Positions 45,065 to 53,561 of a stretch of DNA of 64,000 bases are shown here, piece after piece. Under the pieces are notes generated by a model. The model had not been told where the DNA came from. It saw only the letters and a program-made list of their open reading frames with translations, and searched no databases. Source of the stretch: Thermohalobaculum sp039028795. Its GTDB lineage: Bacteria; Pseudomonadota; Alphaproteobacteria; Rhodobacterales; Rhodobacteraceae. The DNA is taken from contig JBCCHJ010000006.1 in NCBI GenBank assembly GCA_039028795.1, positions 65,446-129,445 of the forward strand, written 5' to 3'. Within the stretch, counting starts at the first letter, position 1. The number at the start of each line of letters is the position of its first letter. Position numbers and translations under genes: made by a program.

Positions 45065-45532
45065 TTGCTTTTAAGACGTTTGATTTTGATCCTTTGTTTG
45101 GCTGGCTTTTCGTCGATCTACGCAGCCGCCTCAGAAAAACCCTTTCCCTCGCTAATCGGTGATGTCTGGGCGGTGTGTGGGATCGACCGAATTGGCACCT
45201 GGCATGAAACGACGCTGGTATTTACCCAACAGACGATTGAGGGCGACGAACTCGTGCTTGAGGGATATTTCGACTGGAAAGGCTCAAACGGGTCCTATGG
45301 ACGGGAATTCTTCGACGGCCGTGTGCACTCTAGCGGGGTAATTCGATTGGTGGGACATACGTTGGAAAACTCTTATCGCATCGTAAACTCTCGCTACGCT
45401 GCCAGATTGACCGGGGATGGCCAGTCCTTGATTGATGGCAAATGGTTCGATGGAATCCCTGGCAATTGGGGCGCCCTGCGAGGGGCCAATGCGGAAGAAG
45501 TCGCGGCTTTGTGCGAGGCGCAAACCGCATAG
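45065..45532 (+). CDS. Exported protein of unknown function
   Basis: A 155-residue protein starting at TTG 45065 (GGGGG upstream) with a signal peptide ending near YAAAS. The mature part is beta-rich, with VWAVCGIDRIGTWHETTLVF and LEGYFDWKGSNGSYGREFF, followed by a Cys near the C-terminus (LCEAQTA); the two Cys residues may form a disulfide. No family was recognised. It lies after the TRAP operon terminator, so it may be independent. Confidence 0.6.
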   Translation: MLLRRLILILCLAGFSSIYAAASEKPFPSLIGDVWAVCGIDRIGTWHETTLVFTQQTIEGDELVLEGYFDWKGSNGSYGREFFDGRVHSSGVIRLVGHTLENSYRIVNSRYAARLTGDGQSLIDGKWFDGIPGNWGALRGANAEEVAALCEAQTA

Positions 45533-45564
45533 TTACGCGCGCGCTGTTAGGCGGTTGCCATCCG

Positions 45565-46446
45565 CTATGGTTTTTCTTCGCCTATGCCCAACCGCAGACG
45601 CATGGCGCGGCGCACTAACTTCATCCGTGAATAGCCGCGCCGGTCAATATAGGCGGGCAGCAACAAACGTAGCGCCATCTTTTCTGAAGACGTCCAGTCC
45701 CGTTCTTCTACGATATCTGTAGACGTCTTCGCAAAGTCTGCGCGAAGCGCCTTCAACGCTGCAAGGCCGGGCAACTTCGCCTTTCGCTCTGCCTTGGTCG
45801 TGCCCCTCCGCAAGATCCGCTGCGTGAAATGGGTCTGGTTCGTCCCGGCAACCTGCCCATCCAGAATGACCGGTAGCAAAGTCAGATGATCCCAGCCCCA
45901 AGCATGCGGATACTCGCGGTGCACCCTGTCCTGCAGATCAACCAGGGTTTCCCGGTGCCAGAGCCCGTAAATCCAACTCGCATGGCTTTTGAACAATTCA
46001 TGCCTGATCCGCCCGATCCGGGAATTCGACTTGGGCGGGAGATATCTTGTCATCCTGACGCGCCCTCCGTCATCGGTTTCGCTGTGCACCTCGCACACGG
46101 CCAGCTTCGTATCAGGTCTGGCATCGAAGAGGCCGACCAGATGTTCCAGGAAATCCGTCGCTGACAGATCATCATAGGCTCGCCAACAAAAGAGTTCAGC
46201 GCTGCTTTGCGCACGCAAGTCCTGGAAGTTACCAAGAGACCCGAGGTTTTCCGGGCGTCGCAGATGCCTAAAACGACTGTCTCTGTTAGTGAAATCTGAA
46301 CAGATATCTGCAGTTTCGTCGTCCGAGGCGTTGTCGCCAATGACGACTTCAAAATCTTCGAAGCTTTGGGTGCGCAAGCACTCCAAGGAATCTGCCAGCA
46401 TCGGTCCACCATTGTAGACCGGAACCCCTATGCCAACCCTGGCCAC
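45565..46446 (-). CDS. Glycosyltransferase family 2
   Basis: A 293-residue GT-A fold enzyme. The N-terminus VGIGVPVYNGGPMLADSLEC and EVVIGDNASDDETADI contain the nucleotide-sugar-binding Asp, and FCWRAYDDL is the DXD-like position (D-D). The start is GTG 46446, sharing one base with the upstream GT61 stop. With GT61, the epimerase and the CmcI-like gene it suggests surface polysaccharide synthesis. Donor and acceptor are unknown. Confidence 0.85.
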   Translation of the reverse strand: MARVGIGVPVYNGGPMLADSLECLRTQSFEDFEVVIGDNASDDETADICSDFTNRDSRFRHLRRPENLGSLGNFQDLRAQSSAELFCWRAYDDLSATDFLEHLVGLFDARPDTKLAVCEVHSETDDGGRVRMTRYLPPKSNSRIGRIRHELFKSHASWIYGLWHRETLVDLQDRVHREYPHAWGWDHLTLLPVILDGQVAGTNQTHFTQRILRRGTTKAERKAKLPGLAALKALRADFAKTSTDIVEERDWTSSEKMALRLLLPAYIDRRGYSRMKLVRRAMRLRLGIGEEKP

Positions 46447-47615
46447 TATGCGTCCTCCAGCGCCGACATGACGGCTTCTATATCGGCTTCAAAGGTGAGA
46501 TGGTAATCCCCAGGACCAGAGATGATCGGTCGATAGTCCAGTCCGAGTTTATGCGCCATCCACCAGTAAGGGCTTTTGACCGAGTTTTCCGGGAAAATCT
46601 CGATCACACGGGTCCCGGGCGCGCAAAATGCCAAATTGGTCAGGCCCGCCCCGTGGACACCGATGACAACCCGGGCCGCCCGGAATTTCGCGATCTGTTC
46701 GGCGTGATTTTCATAGGTTGCGATGAAGGTCTGCGCACCCCGGTCTGCCAATGCAGTTTCAAAAGCATCTTGATTGCTAAGCGTTCGCAGCTTCGCGCCG
46801 CTCCGCGAAATGTGCAAAACCTCTGGTCCATCGGTCTTTGCCGCATCGCCGTAGACTGCATCGAATGCCTCGGCCAATCTGTCAGTAGCGTCGCGCGACA
46901 AGGGTGGCCATTCCCAATAATTGTCAGGTGGAAAATGAATGACGGCTTCATCTGGAAGGACCAACGCATCCCGATCCACAATCTTCAACTTCGTGCAGGG
47001 GTGTAGCGCGCAGATACCCTGATAAAGTGCAGTTTCAACCTTTGTTCCACCCGCAGGCGTGACGATCGTCAAAGGCGCGTCTGACACGAGACCGCTCTCC
47101 AACAAGTCCAGCAGACGGACGCCGTTTTCCAGCAACAGATGGAAGTAGTTCCGTGTAACAAGCGGTGCGAAGACACGGCCGGGCACGTCGACTCTTTTCC
47201 GGTTGAACCGTGCCGATATTGCATTGAAGGTTGCGCTTTCTCCGCGCACCAGGACCATCTGACCGCGATCCGGCAAGAGGACCGAGGATTGAACGCTGTC
47301 AATCCAGGGCCTGGTATACAGCGCCGTCCTTCGCCCAGTAACGGCGCCGTTCGGCAGTTTAAGATCGGCGGCCTTGCTGTCCCGCGCATCGCACAGCCGA
47401 AGAAAGTCCATATGCGGTGTGATCTCTTCCGCCGGGATCGGATAAACTTCGTTCATTAACACTTTGTCCGCAGCCGCGATCATATCGACATGGTCCGGGA
47501 AGAACGCCAATCTGCGGCCCAGGGCTGGAAACAAACGCACCAGCAGCCGCAGACCCCACCAGCGCAAGAACCGGGCATTCAAGATCTTCCGCCATGTAGG
47601 TTTTGCGCGCGCCAT
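46446..47615 (-). CDS. Glycosyltransferase family 61 (DUF563)
   Basis: A 389-residue enzyme. The conserved C-terminal signature ARVVIGVHGAGLTNLAFCAP with GTRVIEIFPENSV is typical of family 61, preceded by LHISRSGAKLRTLSNQDAFE. The N-terminus is basic with a hydrophobic stretch (WGLRLLVRLFPALG) and probably membrane associated. It overlaps the GT2 gene by one base, so the two are translationally coupled. It is divergent from the epimerase gene (81-base gap). Confidence 0.85.
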   Translation of the reverse strand: MARAKPTWRKILNARFLRWWGLRLLVRLFPALGRRLAFFPDHVDMIAAADKVLMNEVYPIPAEEITPHMDFLRLCDARDSKAADLKLPNGAVTGRRTALYTRPWIDSVQSSVLLPDRGQMVLVRGESATFNAISARFNRKRVDVPGRVFAPLVTRNYFHLLLENGVRLLDLLESGLVSDAPLTIVTPAGGTKVETALYQGICALHPCTKLKIVDRDALVLPDEAVIHFPPDNYWEWPPLSRDATDRLAEAFDAVYGDAAKTDGPEVLHISRSGAKLRTLSNQDAFETALADRGAQTFIATYENHAEQIAKFRAARVVIGVHGAGLTNLAFCAPGTRVIEIFPENSVKSPYWWMAHKLGLDYRPIISGPGDYHLTFEADIEAVMSALEDA

Positions 47616-47696
47616 TTGATCCCCGCTCTGATTGCGTCCTCTTAACGCCCGATCACGGGGTGGCCAAGACCTGCGGCGACCGTTAAGACGCGGCGC

Positions 47697-48569
47697 ATGC
47701 AGACGACGCCGCGTATTTTAGTCACCGGAGCTGGAGGATATATCGGCCGACACGTTGTTTCGGCGCTGGATGGCTGTGCGACGGTATTGCCTGCCGTGGT
47801 GGATGGCCAGCGGGCGGATCTGCTGGATGCCGGCCAACGGCGGCAGATGATCGAAGCATTGAAACCCGATCTGCTGGTTCACCTAGCCTGGGTCACCGAT
47901 CATGGGGCGTTCTGGTCTTCTCCGATGAACGAGGCCTGGCTGAACGCGTCGAAAGATCTTTTCAATCTGTTCTACGCCAATGGAGGGCGCCTCGCCCTGG
48001 CCACTGGCAGTTGCGCTGAATACGACTGGACCACAGGTGCGGACAGATTTCGAGAAGATGCGCCACTGGCGCCACACACAGCATATGGAGCCGCAAAAGT
48101 TGAGGCGGCCGAAGCCCTGGCTAAAACCGCCGACGACAACGGCGGTGAATGGGCGTGGGGCCGGGTTTTCTTTTCTTTCGGCGTTGGAGAGCCGGAAAAG
48201 CGCCTGATTTCGGCGATGTTGCGAGCCGTGCATGCGCGGGAAGACATTGGCATCGGCCCCAGTGAAACCGTGCGAGATTTCTGGCCGGTAGAAACCCTTG
48301 GCGCATCCATAGCAGCGCTAGCGCTGTCCAATGTTTCCGGGCCCGTGAACCTGGGCGCAGGACGCGGCACACGCTATGCCGATCTTGCGGCACTCATCGA
48401 AGAGATCGCCGGAACCCGGGGCTTGATCAAACCCGATAGCCGCTCGCTCGGGCCAGGTGAGCCGAGGGTCTTGGTGCCCGACGTCACAAATCTGGTCGAA
48501 GACGTCGGTTTCAGAGATCAATCAGATCTGAAGTCAGCTCTGACGCGGTACTATCTCGCGCTCGACTAA
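47697..48569 (+). CDS. NAD-dependent epimerase/dehydratase (sugar-nucleotide type)
   Basis: A 290-residue SDR of the extended class. The NAD-binding motif VTGAGGYIGRHVV is at residues 9-21, LVHLAW follows near residue 60, and AYGAAK gives the catalytic Tyr and Lys (about residues 129-133). GRVFFSFGVGEPEKRLISAM and RDFWPVETLGASI resemble sugar-nucleotide reductases and epimerases. It probably provides an activated sugar to the neighbouring glycosyltransferases. The exact reaction is unknown. Confidence 0.8.
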   Translation: MQTTPRILVTGAGGYIGRHVVSALDGCATVLPAVVDGQRADLLDAGQRRQMIEALKPDLLVHLAWVTDHGAFWSSPMNEAWLNASKDLFNLFYANGGRLALATGSCAEYDWTTGADRFREDAPLAPHTAYGAAKVEAAEALAKTADDNGGEWAWGRVFFSFGVGEPEKRLISAMLRAVHAREDIGIGPSETVRDFWPVETLGASIAALALSNVSGPVNLGAGRGTRYADLAALIEEIAGTRGLIKPDSRSLGPGEPRVLVPDVTNLVEDVGFRDQSDLKSALTRYYLALD

Positions 48570-48604
48570 CGCGCCAGCGACCGGGTCGACGCATCGGGTC
48601 AAAT

Positions 48605-49369
48605 TCAACTCACCCGCTTCAGCCAAGCACTGGGATAATGGGTTACATTTTTGCTGAGCGTCGATTCATTGAACGGCCAATCCGGCTGTTCAATCACGAA
48701 CTCAGGATGCTTGCTGGCAAAATCCTCAGCAGCATTGGCCGGATTGTCGGTCGCCCAGCCGTCGCCTGCGCGGGGCACCCCAACCACGTCGCGCATCACG
48801 CCGTCCGTCGAGACAATATAGGACCCCGGCGTGACCAGCGGCGCATAGGCTTCCAATTCTGCCATCACATGGTCATAGGTGTGGTTCGAGTCCAATATGA
48901 CCAGCACTGTCCCCTGCCCTTCGGCTGCCTTTGCCGCCTGTGCAACGATCGCCTCATCTATCGATGAGCCTTGCACCATATCGATGCGGTGAAACATTTC
49001 ATGCGTTTCGATGGCCGCACGGTTGTGCGGACGAATATCGATATCAATGCCTAAGACGCGGCCATGGTCCATAGCCTGCATCAACGAGGCATAGAAGATC
49101 AGCGACCCCCCATGGGCGATCCCGGTTTCAATCAGCAAGTCAGGTTTCAGGCGATAGATGACTTCTTGCGTGCGTACCATGTCATCCGGCAACTGGATCA
49201 CTGGCCGCCCCATCCAGGAATATGAATAGACCTGTTTCTGGTTCCAGCCGACCCGGACATATTGATGCGAGATCAGCTCGAACGCCTCGTCCGAATAAAG
49301 ATCTAACGTGCGTGTCTCGCCATCCGTGACGGTCAGCGTCCCGGCGTCCTGGTCTATAGTCAGCTTCAT
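48605..49369 (-). CDS. Cephalosporin hydroxylase-family (CmcI-like) methyltransferase
   Basis: A 254-residue SAM-dependent enzyme. LLIETGIAHGGSLIFYASLM is the SAM-binding glycine-rich motif, with VLGIDIDIRPHN and VILDSNHTYDHV (metal-binding Asp/His). These match the CmcI / rhamnosyl O-methyltransferase family. In glycan clusters such proteins methylate sugars; a beta-lactam role is unlikely here. It lies convergent with the epimerase gene (35-base gap). Confidence 0.8.
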   Translation of the reverse strand: MKLTIDQDAGTLTVTDGETRTLDLYSDEAFELISHQYVRVGWNQKQVYSYSWMGRPVIQLPDDMVRTQEVIYRLKPDLLIETGIAHGGSLIFYASLMQAMDHGRVLGIDIDIRPHNRAAIETHEMFHRIDMVQGSSIDEAIVAQAAKAAEGQGTVLVILDSNHTYDHVMAELEAYAPLVTPGSYIVSTDGVMRDVVGVPRAGDGWATDNPANAAEDFASKHPEFVIEQPDWPFNESTLSKNVTHYPSAWLKRVS

Positions 49370-49464
49370 AATGCGGCTCCTTCGGCCCAGAGATCCCAGG
49401 CGCGCGCGTATGTGCCCCAGGCCGCGCGGTGGGTCAAGCTAAGAGCCATGGATCGGTCGTGAGC

Positions 49465-51006
49465 TTAAGCAGCCTTCGGCACCTTGACCAATGCAACCAA
49501 AGGAATTGCCAAGGCCGCCGTTGCCGCGAACAACAGGAAACCGTCGATGTACCCGATCATCGTCGCTTGACGGGCGGCCTCTTGCCCGATGCGGGCCAGC
49601 CCGCCCGCCTCGTCCAGATCGGGCAGATTCTGCATGCCTGGCATCCGTATCGATTCCGCGAATGGAGAGATATGCGGCATCATCTCGGCATAACTGGTTT
49701 TGCCTTGCCGGATCACCAAAGCGATCGAAATCGAGATGAAGATCGAGCTTCCCATATTTCGCAGCAGGTGGAAAATCGCTGTACCATCCGGCACCAGTGG
49801 TTTATCCAATGTCGCGAAGGTCACGATTGTCAGTGGCACCCAAAACAGCCCGACGCCAAAGCCCTGAATCGCGGACGCCCAAAGTACGTCCGATGTGCTG
49901 ACCGTCACGTCGAAACCTGCCATCACCCATCCGGACCAGGCCTGCAGAACCAATCCTGCCGTGATCGGAATGCGCTGATCGACCTTCCCCATGAAGACCA
50001 TTAGGAAGAACCCGACAAACGTGCCAGCGCCGCGGGCTGACAGTATCTGGCCGATAATCGAATCCGGATATCCCTGGATTTGCTGCAACAACGTCGGCAG
50101 CAAAGTGATCGGGGTGAAGTTCAGCATCCCGAAGATAAAGATCAGGATCAGTCCCACCACAAAGTTTCGATCCCCCAATAGGACCGGGTTCACGAATGGT
50201 TTGTCTGATTGAAAGTTCCGAACGATGAAGACCCAAAGTCCCGCTAAGGCAAAACCAGCATAAATCATAATCTCAAAGCTGCTGAACCAGGCGGCCCGCT
50301 CGCCCCGATCCAGCATCAACTGCATGCCGGTTATCATGACGACAAGGGCCCCGAAGCCAAGCCAATCAAGCTGTGGCTTTTCCTCGGCCGAGTCGCGTCG
50401 TTTGATGAAGGCCATGACGCCGATCAGGGCAACAACCGTGAAGGGCACCAGCATAAAGAAGACGTAACGCCATGAATATGCCTCGGACAGCGCGCCGCCG
50501 ATTGCCGGTGCAATAATGGGTCCCATGATGACGCCGGTGCCCCAGATCGACATAACCCGGCTGCGGATCCTTTCATGGAAGGATTCAAGGACGATTGCCT
50601 GAGACAGCGGCACCAAAGGTGCACCGAACCCACCTTGGAAGATGCGGTAAATCACCAGTTCCGGCACTGATGTTGCCAAGCCGCACAGAACCGTCGAGAC
50701 ACCAAAGCCGATAATGCTCCAGATCATAAGTCGGCGTCTGCCGAACCGGGCGGCCAGCCATCCGGCAATCGGCGTCACCGCCGCCGTGGCTACGATGTTA
50801 AACGTCACGATCCAGGCGATTTGGTCCGGGGTCGACGATAGCGAACCCTGCATCTGCGGCAGCGAGACGTTCGCGATGGTTACCGTCATCGCATAAAGCA
50901 TGGTCACGAAGGTAACCGTAAGAAGCAGCATCGCCTGCTGCAAAAAGGATTGCTGGCTGGCATCGGGTGCCGACACGGCGGCATCCGCGGTCGCCGTGGA
51001 GCTCAC
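49465..51006 (-). CDS. emrB: DHA2-family multidrug efflux pump, EmrB type
   Basis: A 513-residue MFS transporter with 14 predicted helices. Motif A GWLAARFGRRRLMIWSIIGF and LYAMTVTIANVSLPQMQGSL (first helix) are typical of the DHA2 family, and GTGVIMGPIIAPAIGGALSE carries motif C. It works with the upstream membrane-fusion protein, its start overlapping that stop by 4 bases, to expel toxic compounds across both membranes. A TolC-type channel is not encoded here. Last gene of the marR-emrA-emrB operon. Confidence 0.92.
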   Translation of the reverse strand: MSSTATADAAVSAPDASQQSFLQQAMLLLTVTFVTMLYAMTVTIANVSLPQMQGSLSSTPDQIAWIVTFNIVATAAVTPIAGWLAARFGRRRLMIWSIIGFGVSTVLCGLATSVPELVIYRIFQGGFGAPLVPLSQAIVLESFHERIRSRVMSIWGTGVIMGPIIAPAIGGALSEAYSWRYVFFMLVPFTVVALIGVMAFIKRRDSAEEKPQLDWLGFGALVVMITGMQLMLDRGERAAWFSSFEIMIYAGFALAGLWVFIVRNFQSDKPFVNPVLLGDRNFVVGLILIFIFGMLNFTPITLLPTLLQQIQGYPDSIIGQILSARGAGTFVGFFLMVFMGKVDQRIPITAGLVLQAWSGWVMAGFDVTVSTSDVLWASAIQGFGVGLFWVPLTIVTFATLDKPLVPDGTAIFHLLRNMGSSIFISISIALVIRQGKTSYAEMMPHISPFAESIRMPGMQNLPDLDEAGGLARIGQEAARQATMIGYIDGFLLFAATAALAIPLVALVKVPKAA

Positions 51007-52094
51007 TCGGCCTCGACCGGCAAGATCCAGGCCCGGGCCTTACTCAGCACATCCGGAAGTTGGCGCTCATGCTTTGTGTCGATGCTGACCGCGACGGACA
51101 TCCCTGCGCGCAGCGGCGGTGCGCCATCTTGCGGCACGATCTGCAGCAGTACAGGGATGCGCTGAACCACTTTCACCCAATTGCCAGAGGCGTTCTGAGG
51201 CGGCAACAGCGCATACTCGGCCCCCGTCGCCGGAGAAACCGAAGACACGACACCGTCCCAGACGACGCCGGGATAGGCATCAACCTCCAACGTCGCCACT
51301 TGCCCAACACTTAGATGCGTCAGATCGGTTTCCTTAAGATTTGCCTCGACCCAGACATCGTCCGTTCCGACTAGGCTAAGCACCGGATCCCCGGTTTCGA
51401 CATATTCTCCGACCTGCAGGTTCAGATTGGCTGTTACTGCCGCCTGTGGCGCGCGCACCTCTGTCGAGGCCAAATCAACTTTCGCTCGGGAAAGCTCTGC
51501 CTTGGCGCGTAAAACGTCATGGTGCTGATCAGCCGGCATCTCCGGGTCTCCACCCAGTTCGGACAGGCCCTCTGCGATCTCTTGAAGGATTACGTCGATC
51601 TGGGTTTCAGCCTGAGACGTCTGTCGCCGGACGTCCAGAAGCCGAAACTCCGAAATGGTGCCGCCCGACCGCAGCCGTTCCGATCGATTGAGTTCATCGC
51701 GCAGAAATTCTGCATCCGATTGCGCTGCCGCTAATTCCGCCAATTTGGTTCTATGCCTGGCCTTCAGCGCCGCTACACGCTGATAGGCAGCTTCAAGTTC
51801 CGCAGCTCGGCGCGTCAGCTCGATCTCAAACCGCTCAGACTCCAACTCGAACAACACATCCCCGGGTTTGACAATCTGATTGTCCTTCACGGCGACTTCA
51901 GTCACCCGGCCCGGAACTTCCGCAGTAATAATGATGAGATCAGCTTTAACGTAAGCGTTCTCGGTTTTCACATATCGCCCTGACTCAACGTAAAAATAAA
52001 GTCCTGCAATGGCGATGACTACCGGCCCGCCGATCAGCAGAGTACCGCGCATCAACCAACGTATGGATTTGCGCAGAAACTGCATGACCGTCAC
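51003..52094 (-). CDS. emrA: HlyD/EmrA-type membrane-fusion protein
   Basis: A 363-residue periplasmic adaptor. It has one N-terminal membrane helix (about residues 17-36), a lipoyl/biotinyl-like half motif (ITAEVPGRVTEVAVKDNQIV), a long alpha-helical coiled coil (about residues 90-190) and a beta-barrel domain (VGEYVETGDPVLSLVG; VWVEANLKETDLTHLSVGQ). It bridges EmrB to the outer membrane. GTG 52094 overlaps the marR stop by 4 bases; an ATG at 52085 is an alternative. Confidence 0.9.
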   Translation of the reverse strand: MTVMQFLRKSIRWLMRGTLLIGGPVVIAIAGLYFYVESGRYVKTENAYVKADLIIITAEVPGRVTEVAVKDNQIVKPGDVLFELESERFEIELTRRAAELEAAYQRVAALKARHRTKLAELAAAQSDAEFLRDELNRSERLRSGGTISEFRLLDVRRQTSQAETQIDVILQEIAEGLSELGGDPEMPADQHHDVLRAKAELSRAKVDLASTEVRAPQAAVTANLNLQVGEYVETGDPVLSLVGTDDVWVEANLKETDLTHLSVGQVATLEVDAYPGVVWDGVVSSVSPATGAEYALLPPQNASGNWVKVVQRIPVLLQIVPQDGAPPLRAGMSVAVSIDTKHERQLPDVLSKARAWILPVEAE

Positions 52095-52561
52095 CCGGCC
52101 CTGCGGGAGTCGGACTCTTCCGCTTCCGAACTGGCCGAAAGGTTCTGTTTTATCCGCGTCAATGTCTGATGGAACCGGGCCTGGGCGACTTCATCGATAC
52201 CGTCCATCGCCGTGGCCATTGTCTGCGACGCCAGATCCTCCATCTTGTCCAAGGTCGGTCGGGCTTCGTCGGTGAGGTAAAGCAACCATGCCCGGCGGTC
52301 AGATGGGTCTGGGCGCCGTTCCAGCCACCCATCGCGTTCCAGATTGTCGATGTGTCGGCCTAAGGTGACCGTATCCAGTTCCAGAATATCGGCAAGCCCG
52401 GACTGATTGAGGCCTTCGCGTCCGGCCAAATGAACCAGAACACGCCATTGCGCCCGGGTCAGGCCCATCGCCTGAGCCCGTTCATCAAACCAGGCGCGCA
52501 TCATCCGAGATACATCGTGGATCAAGAAACCCACATTTGCATTGGGATCCAGTGTGGACAT
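52091..52561 (-). CDS. MarR-family transcriptional regulator
   Basis: A 156-residue winged-helix repressor. RAQWRVLVHLAGREGLNQSG and LADILELDTVTLGRHIDNLE form the helix-turn-helix, and GWLERRPDPSDRRAWLLYLT is the wing (D-x-R-D/S-R-R motif). It should repress its own operon and be relieved by substrates of EmrAB. The palindromic operator abuts its start codon and overlaps TATAAT boxes, which implies autorepression. No Shine-Dalgarno is visible, so the mRNA may be leaderless. Confidence 0.9.
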   Translation of the reverse strand: MSTLDPNANVGFLIHDVSRMMRAWFDERAQAMGLTRAQWRVLVHLAGREGLNQSGLADILELDTVTLGRHIDNLERDGWLERRPDPSDRRAWLLYLTDEARPTLDKMEDLASQTMATAMDGIDEVAQARFHQTLTRIKQNLSASSEAEESDSRRAG

Positions 52562-52591
52562 GCATGCTTATTATAAGCATGCTTATTATAT
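52562..52591 (-). promoter_or_regulatory. Operator/promoter of the marR-emrAB operon
   Basis: GCATGCTTA (52562-52570) and TAAGCATGC (52574-52582) form a perfect 9-bp inverted repeat with a 3-base spacer, and GCATGCTTATTATA is repeated directly at 52577-52590. Read on the minus strand the repeats contain two TATAAT boxes, so repressor binding would block the promoter. The nearer box ends 8 bases before the marR ATG. Confidence 0.75.
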
Positions 52592-52675
52592 GTCTACGTT
52601 TCGATGATCACAGGTGCGATACCTTCCTAAAATCCTAAATACTTTTCTTAGAATTCCAGCATAAGTAACTGAATA

Positions 52676-53434
52676 TTATTGTGTTTCTGCCTCATCATCA
52701 AAAATATCTGGAATGGTGTCCGTGGAATCTTCACCCGCGACCTGTGCGCGTCGCCGCTGCAAGTAGGCGGATCTTAACGTGACATAGCTGTCATCGGCTT
52801 CGTAGAGTACCTCGTCGATCAGCGCCGCATTACGATTTCTGGCATCGACGAAACCTAGTCCTGTCACTGTCGGCCCAAAGGCATCCCAAGCCAGGAATTG
52901 TCCGACATAGGTGGACGGGCTGAATGCACGGTCTACAAGGAACCCGGCGGAGTCACGGACCGTGGTCGGGCCGACCAATGGCAGGACCAGATAACTGCCC
53001 TCACCCACGCCGTACCTGCCCAAGGTGATCCCAAAATCCGTACTTTGCCGGGGCAGCCCAAATTCTTTAGCAGGGTCCAACAAGCCACCGGCGCCGATGA
53101 AAGTGTTCAATGTCATCCTGCCAAGCGTTTCTGCGGATTTGGTGAAATCGCCCTGCAAAAGATAGTTGGCAAAATCACCAGGAAGTTCCAGGTGCGACAA
53201 TCCGTTGCCGATCATATGCTGGAACAAAGCCGGCGTGACCAAGTCGTAGCCTTTCGCCACGGGTCGAATGATATAGAAATCGAGGCGTTTGTTTCCGTTG
53301 AGAAAGGCCCGGCTCGTCGGCTCGAACTTATCCGATGCTGCAAAGCCTGTTCGCGGCCCCGATGAACTACATGCCCCTATGACAGTGACGAGAGCACCCA
53401 AAGCCAACCACTTGACGAGATCACGCAATGCCAT
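52676..53434 (-). CDS. mlaA: MlaA/VacJ-family outer-membrane lipoprotein
   Basis: A 252-residue lipoprotein with lipobox VIGAC (Cys22). Family signatures include PTSRAFLNGNKRLDFYIIRP, FNTFIG-type LNTFIGAGGLLDPAKEFGLP, and DFGITLGRYGVGEGSYLVLP followed by GPTTVRDSAGFLVDRAF. MlaA sits in the outer membrane and removes phospholipid from the outer leaflet. Here it is divergent from the hopanoid RND gene hpnN (127-base gap), near the MlaC-family hpnM, so it may serve hopanoid or lipid trafficking. The C-terminal tail is acidic. Confidence 0.9.
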   Translation of the reverse strand: MALRDLVKWLALGALVTVIGACSSSGPRTGFAASDKFEPTSRAFLNGNKRLDFYIIRPVAKGYDLVTPALFQHMIGNGLSHLELPGDFANYLLQGDFTKSAETLGRMTLNTFIGAGGLLDPAKEFGLPRQSTDFGITLGRYGVGEGSYLVLPLVGPTTVRDSAGFLVDRAFSPSTYVGQFLAWDAFGPTVTGLGFVDARNRNAALIDEVLYEADDSYVTLRSAYLQRRRAQVAGEDSTDTIPDIFDDEAETQ

Positions 53435-53561
53435 CAGATGCTCCCGGGCTAAGCTGGGGTAATTTCCGGCGCATCACCCGAGCAGAAAGTTCTGTTCAGC
53501 ATGAGTGTAGCGCTGGGGCCGTGATCTTGCCAGAGCAGTTGCGAAAAAGTCAGGAATCTTG

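Noticed and set aside
48605..49369. A beta-lactam biosynthesis gene suggested by the cephalosporin hydroxylase family name
   Set aside because: No other beta-lactam gene is present; neighbours are glycosyltransferases and a sugar-nucleotide enzyme, which fits glycan methylation.
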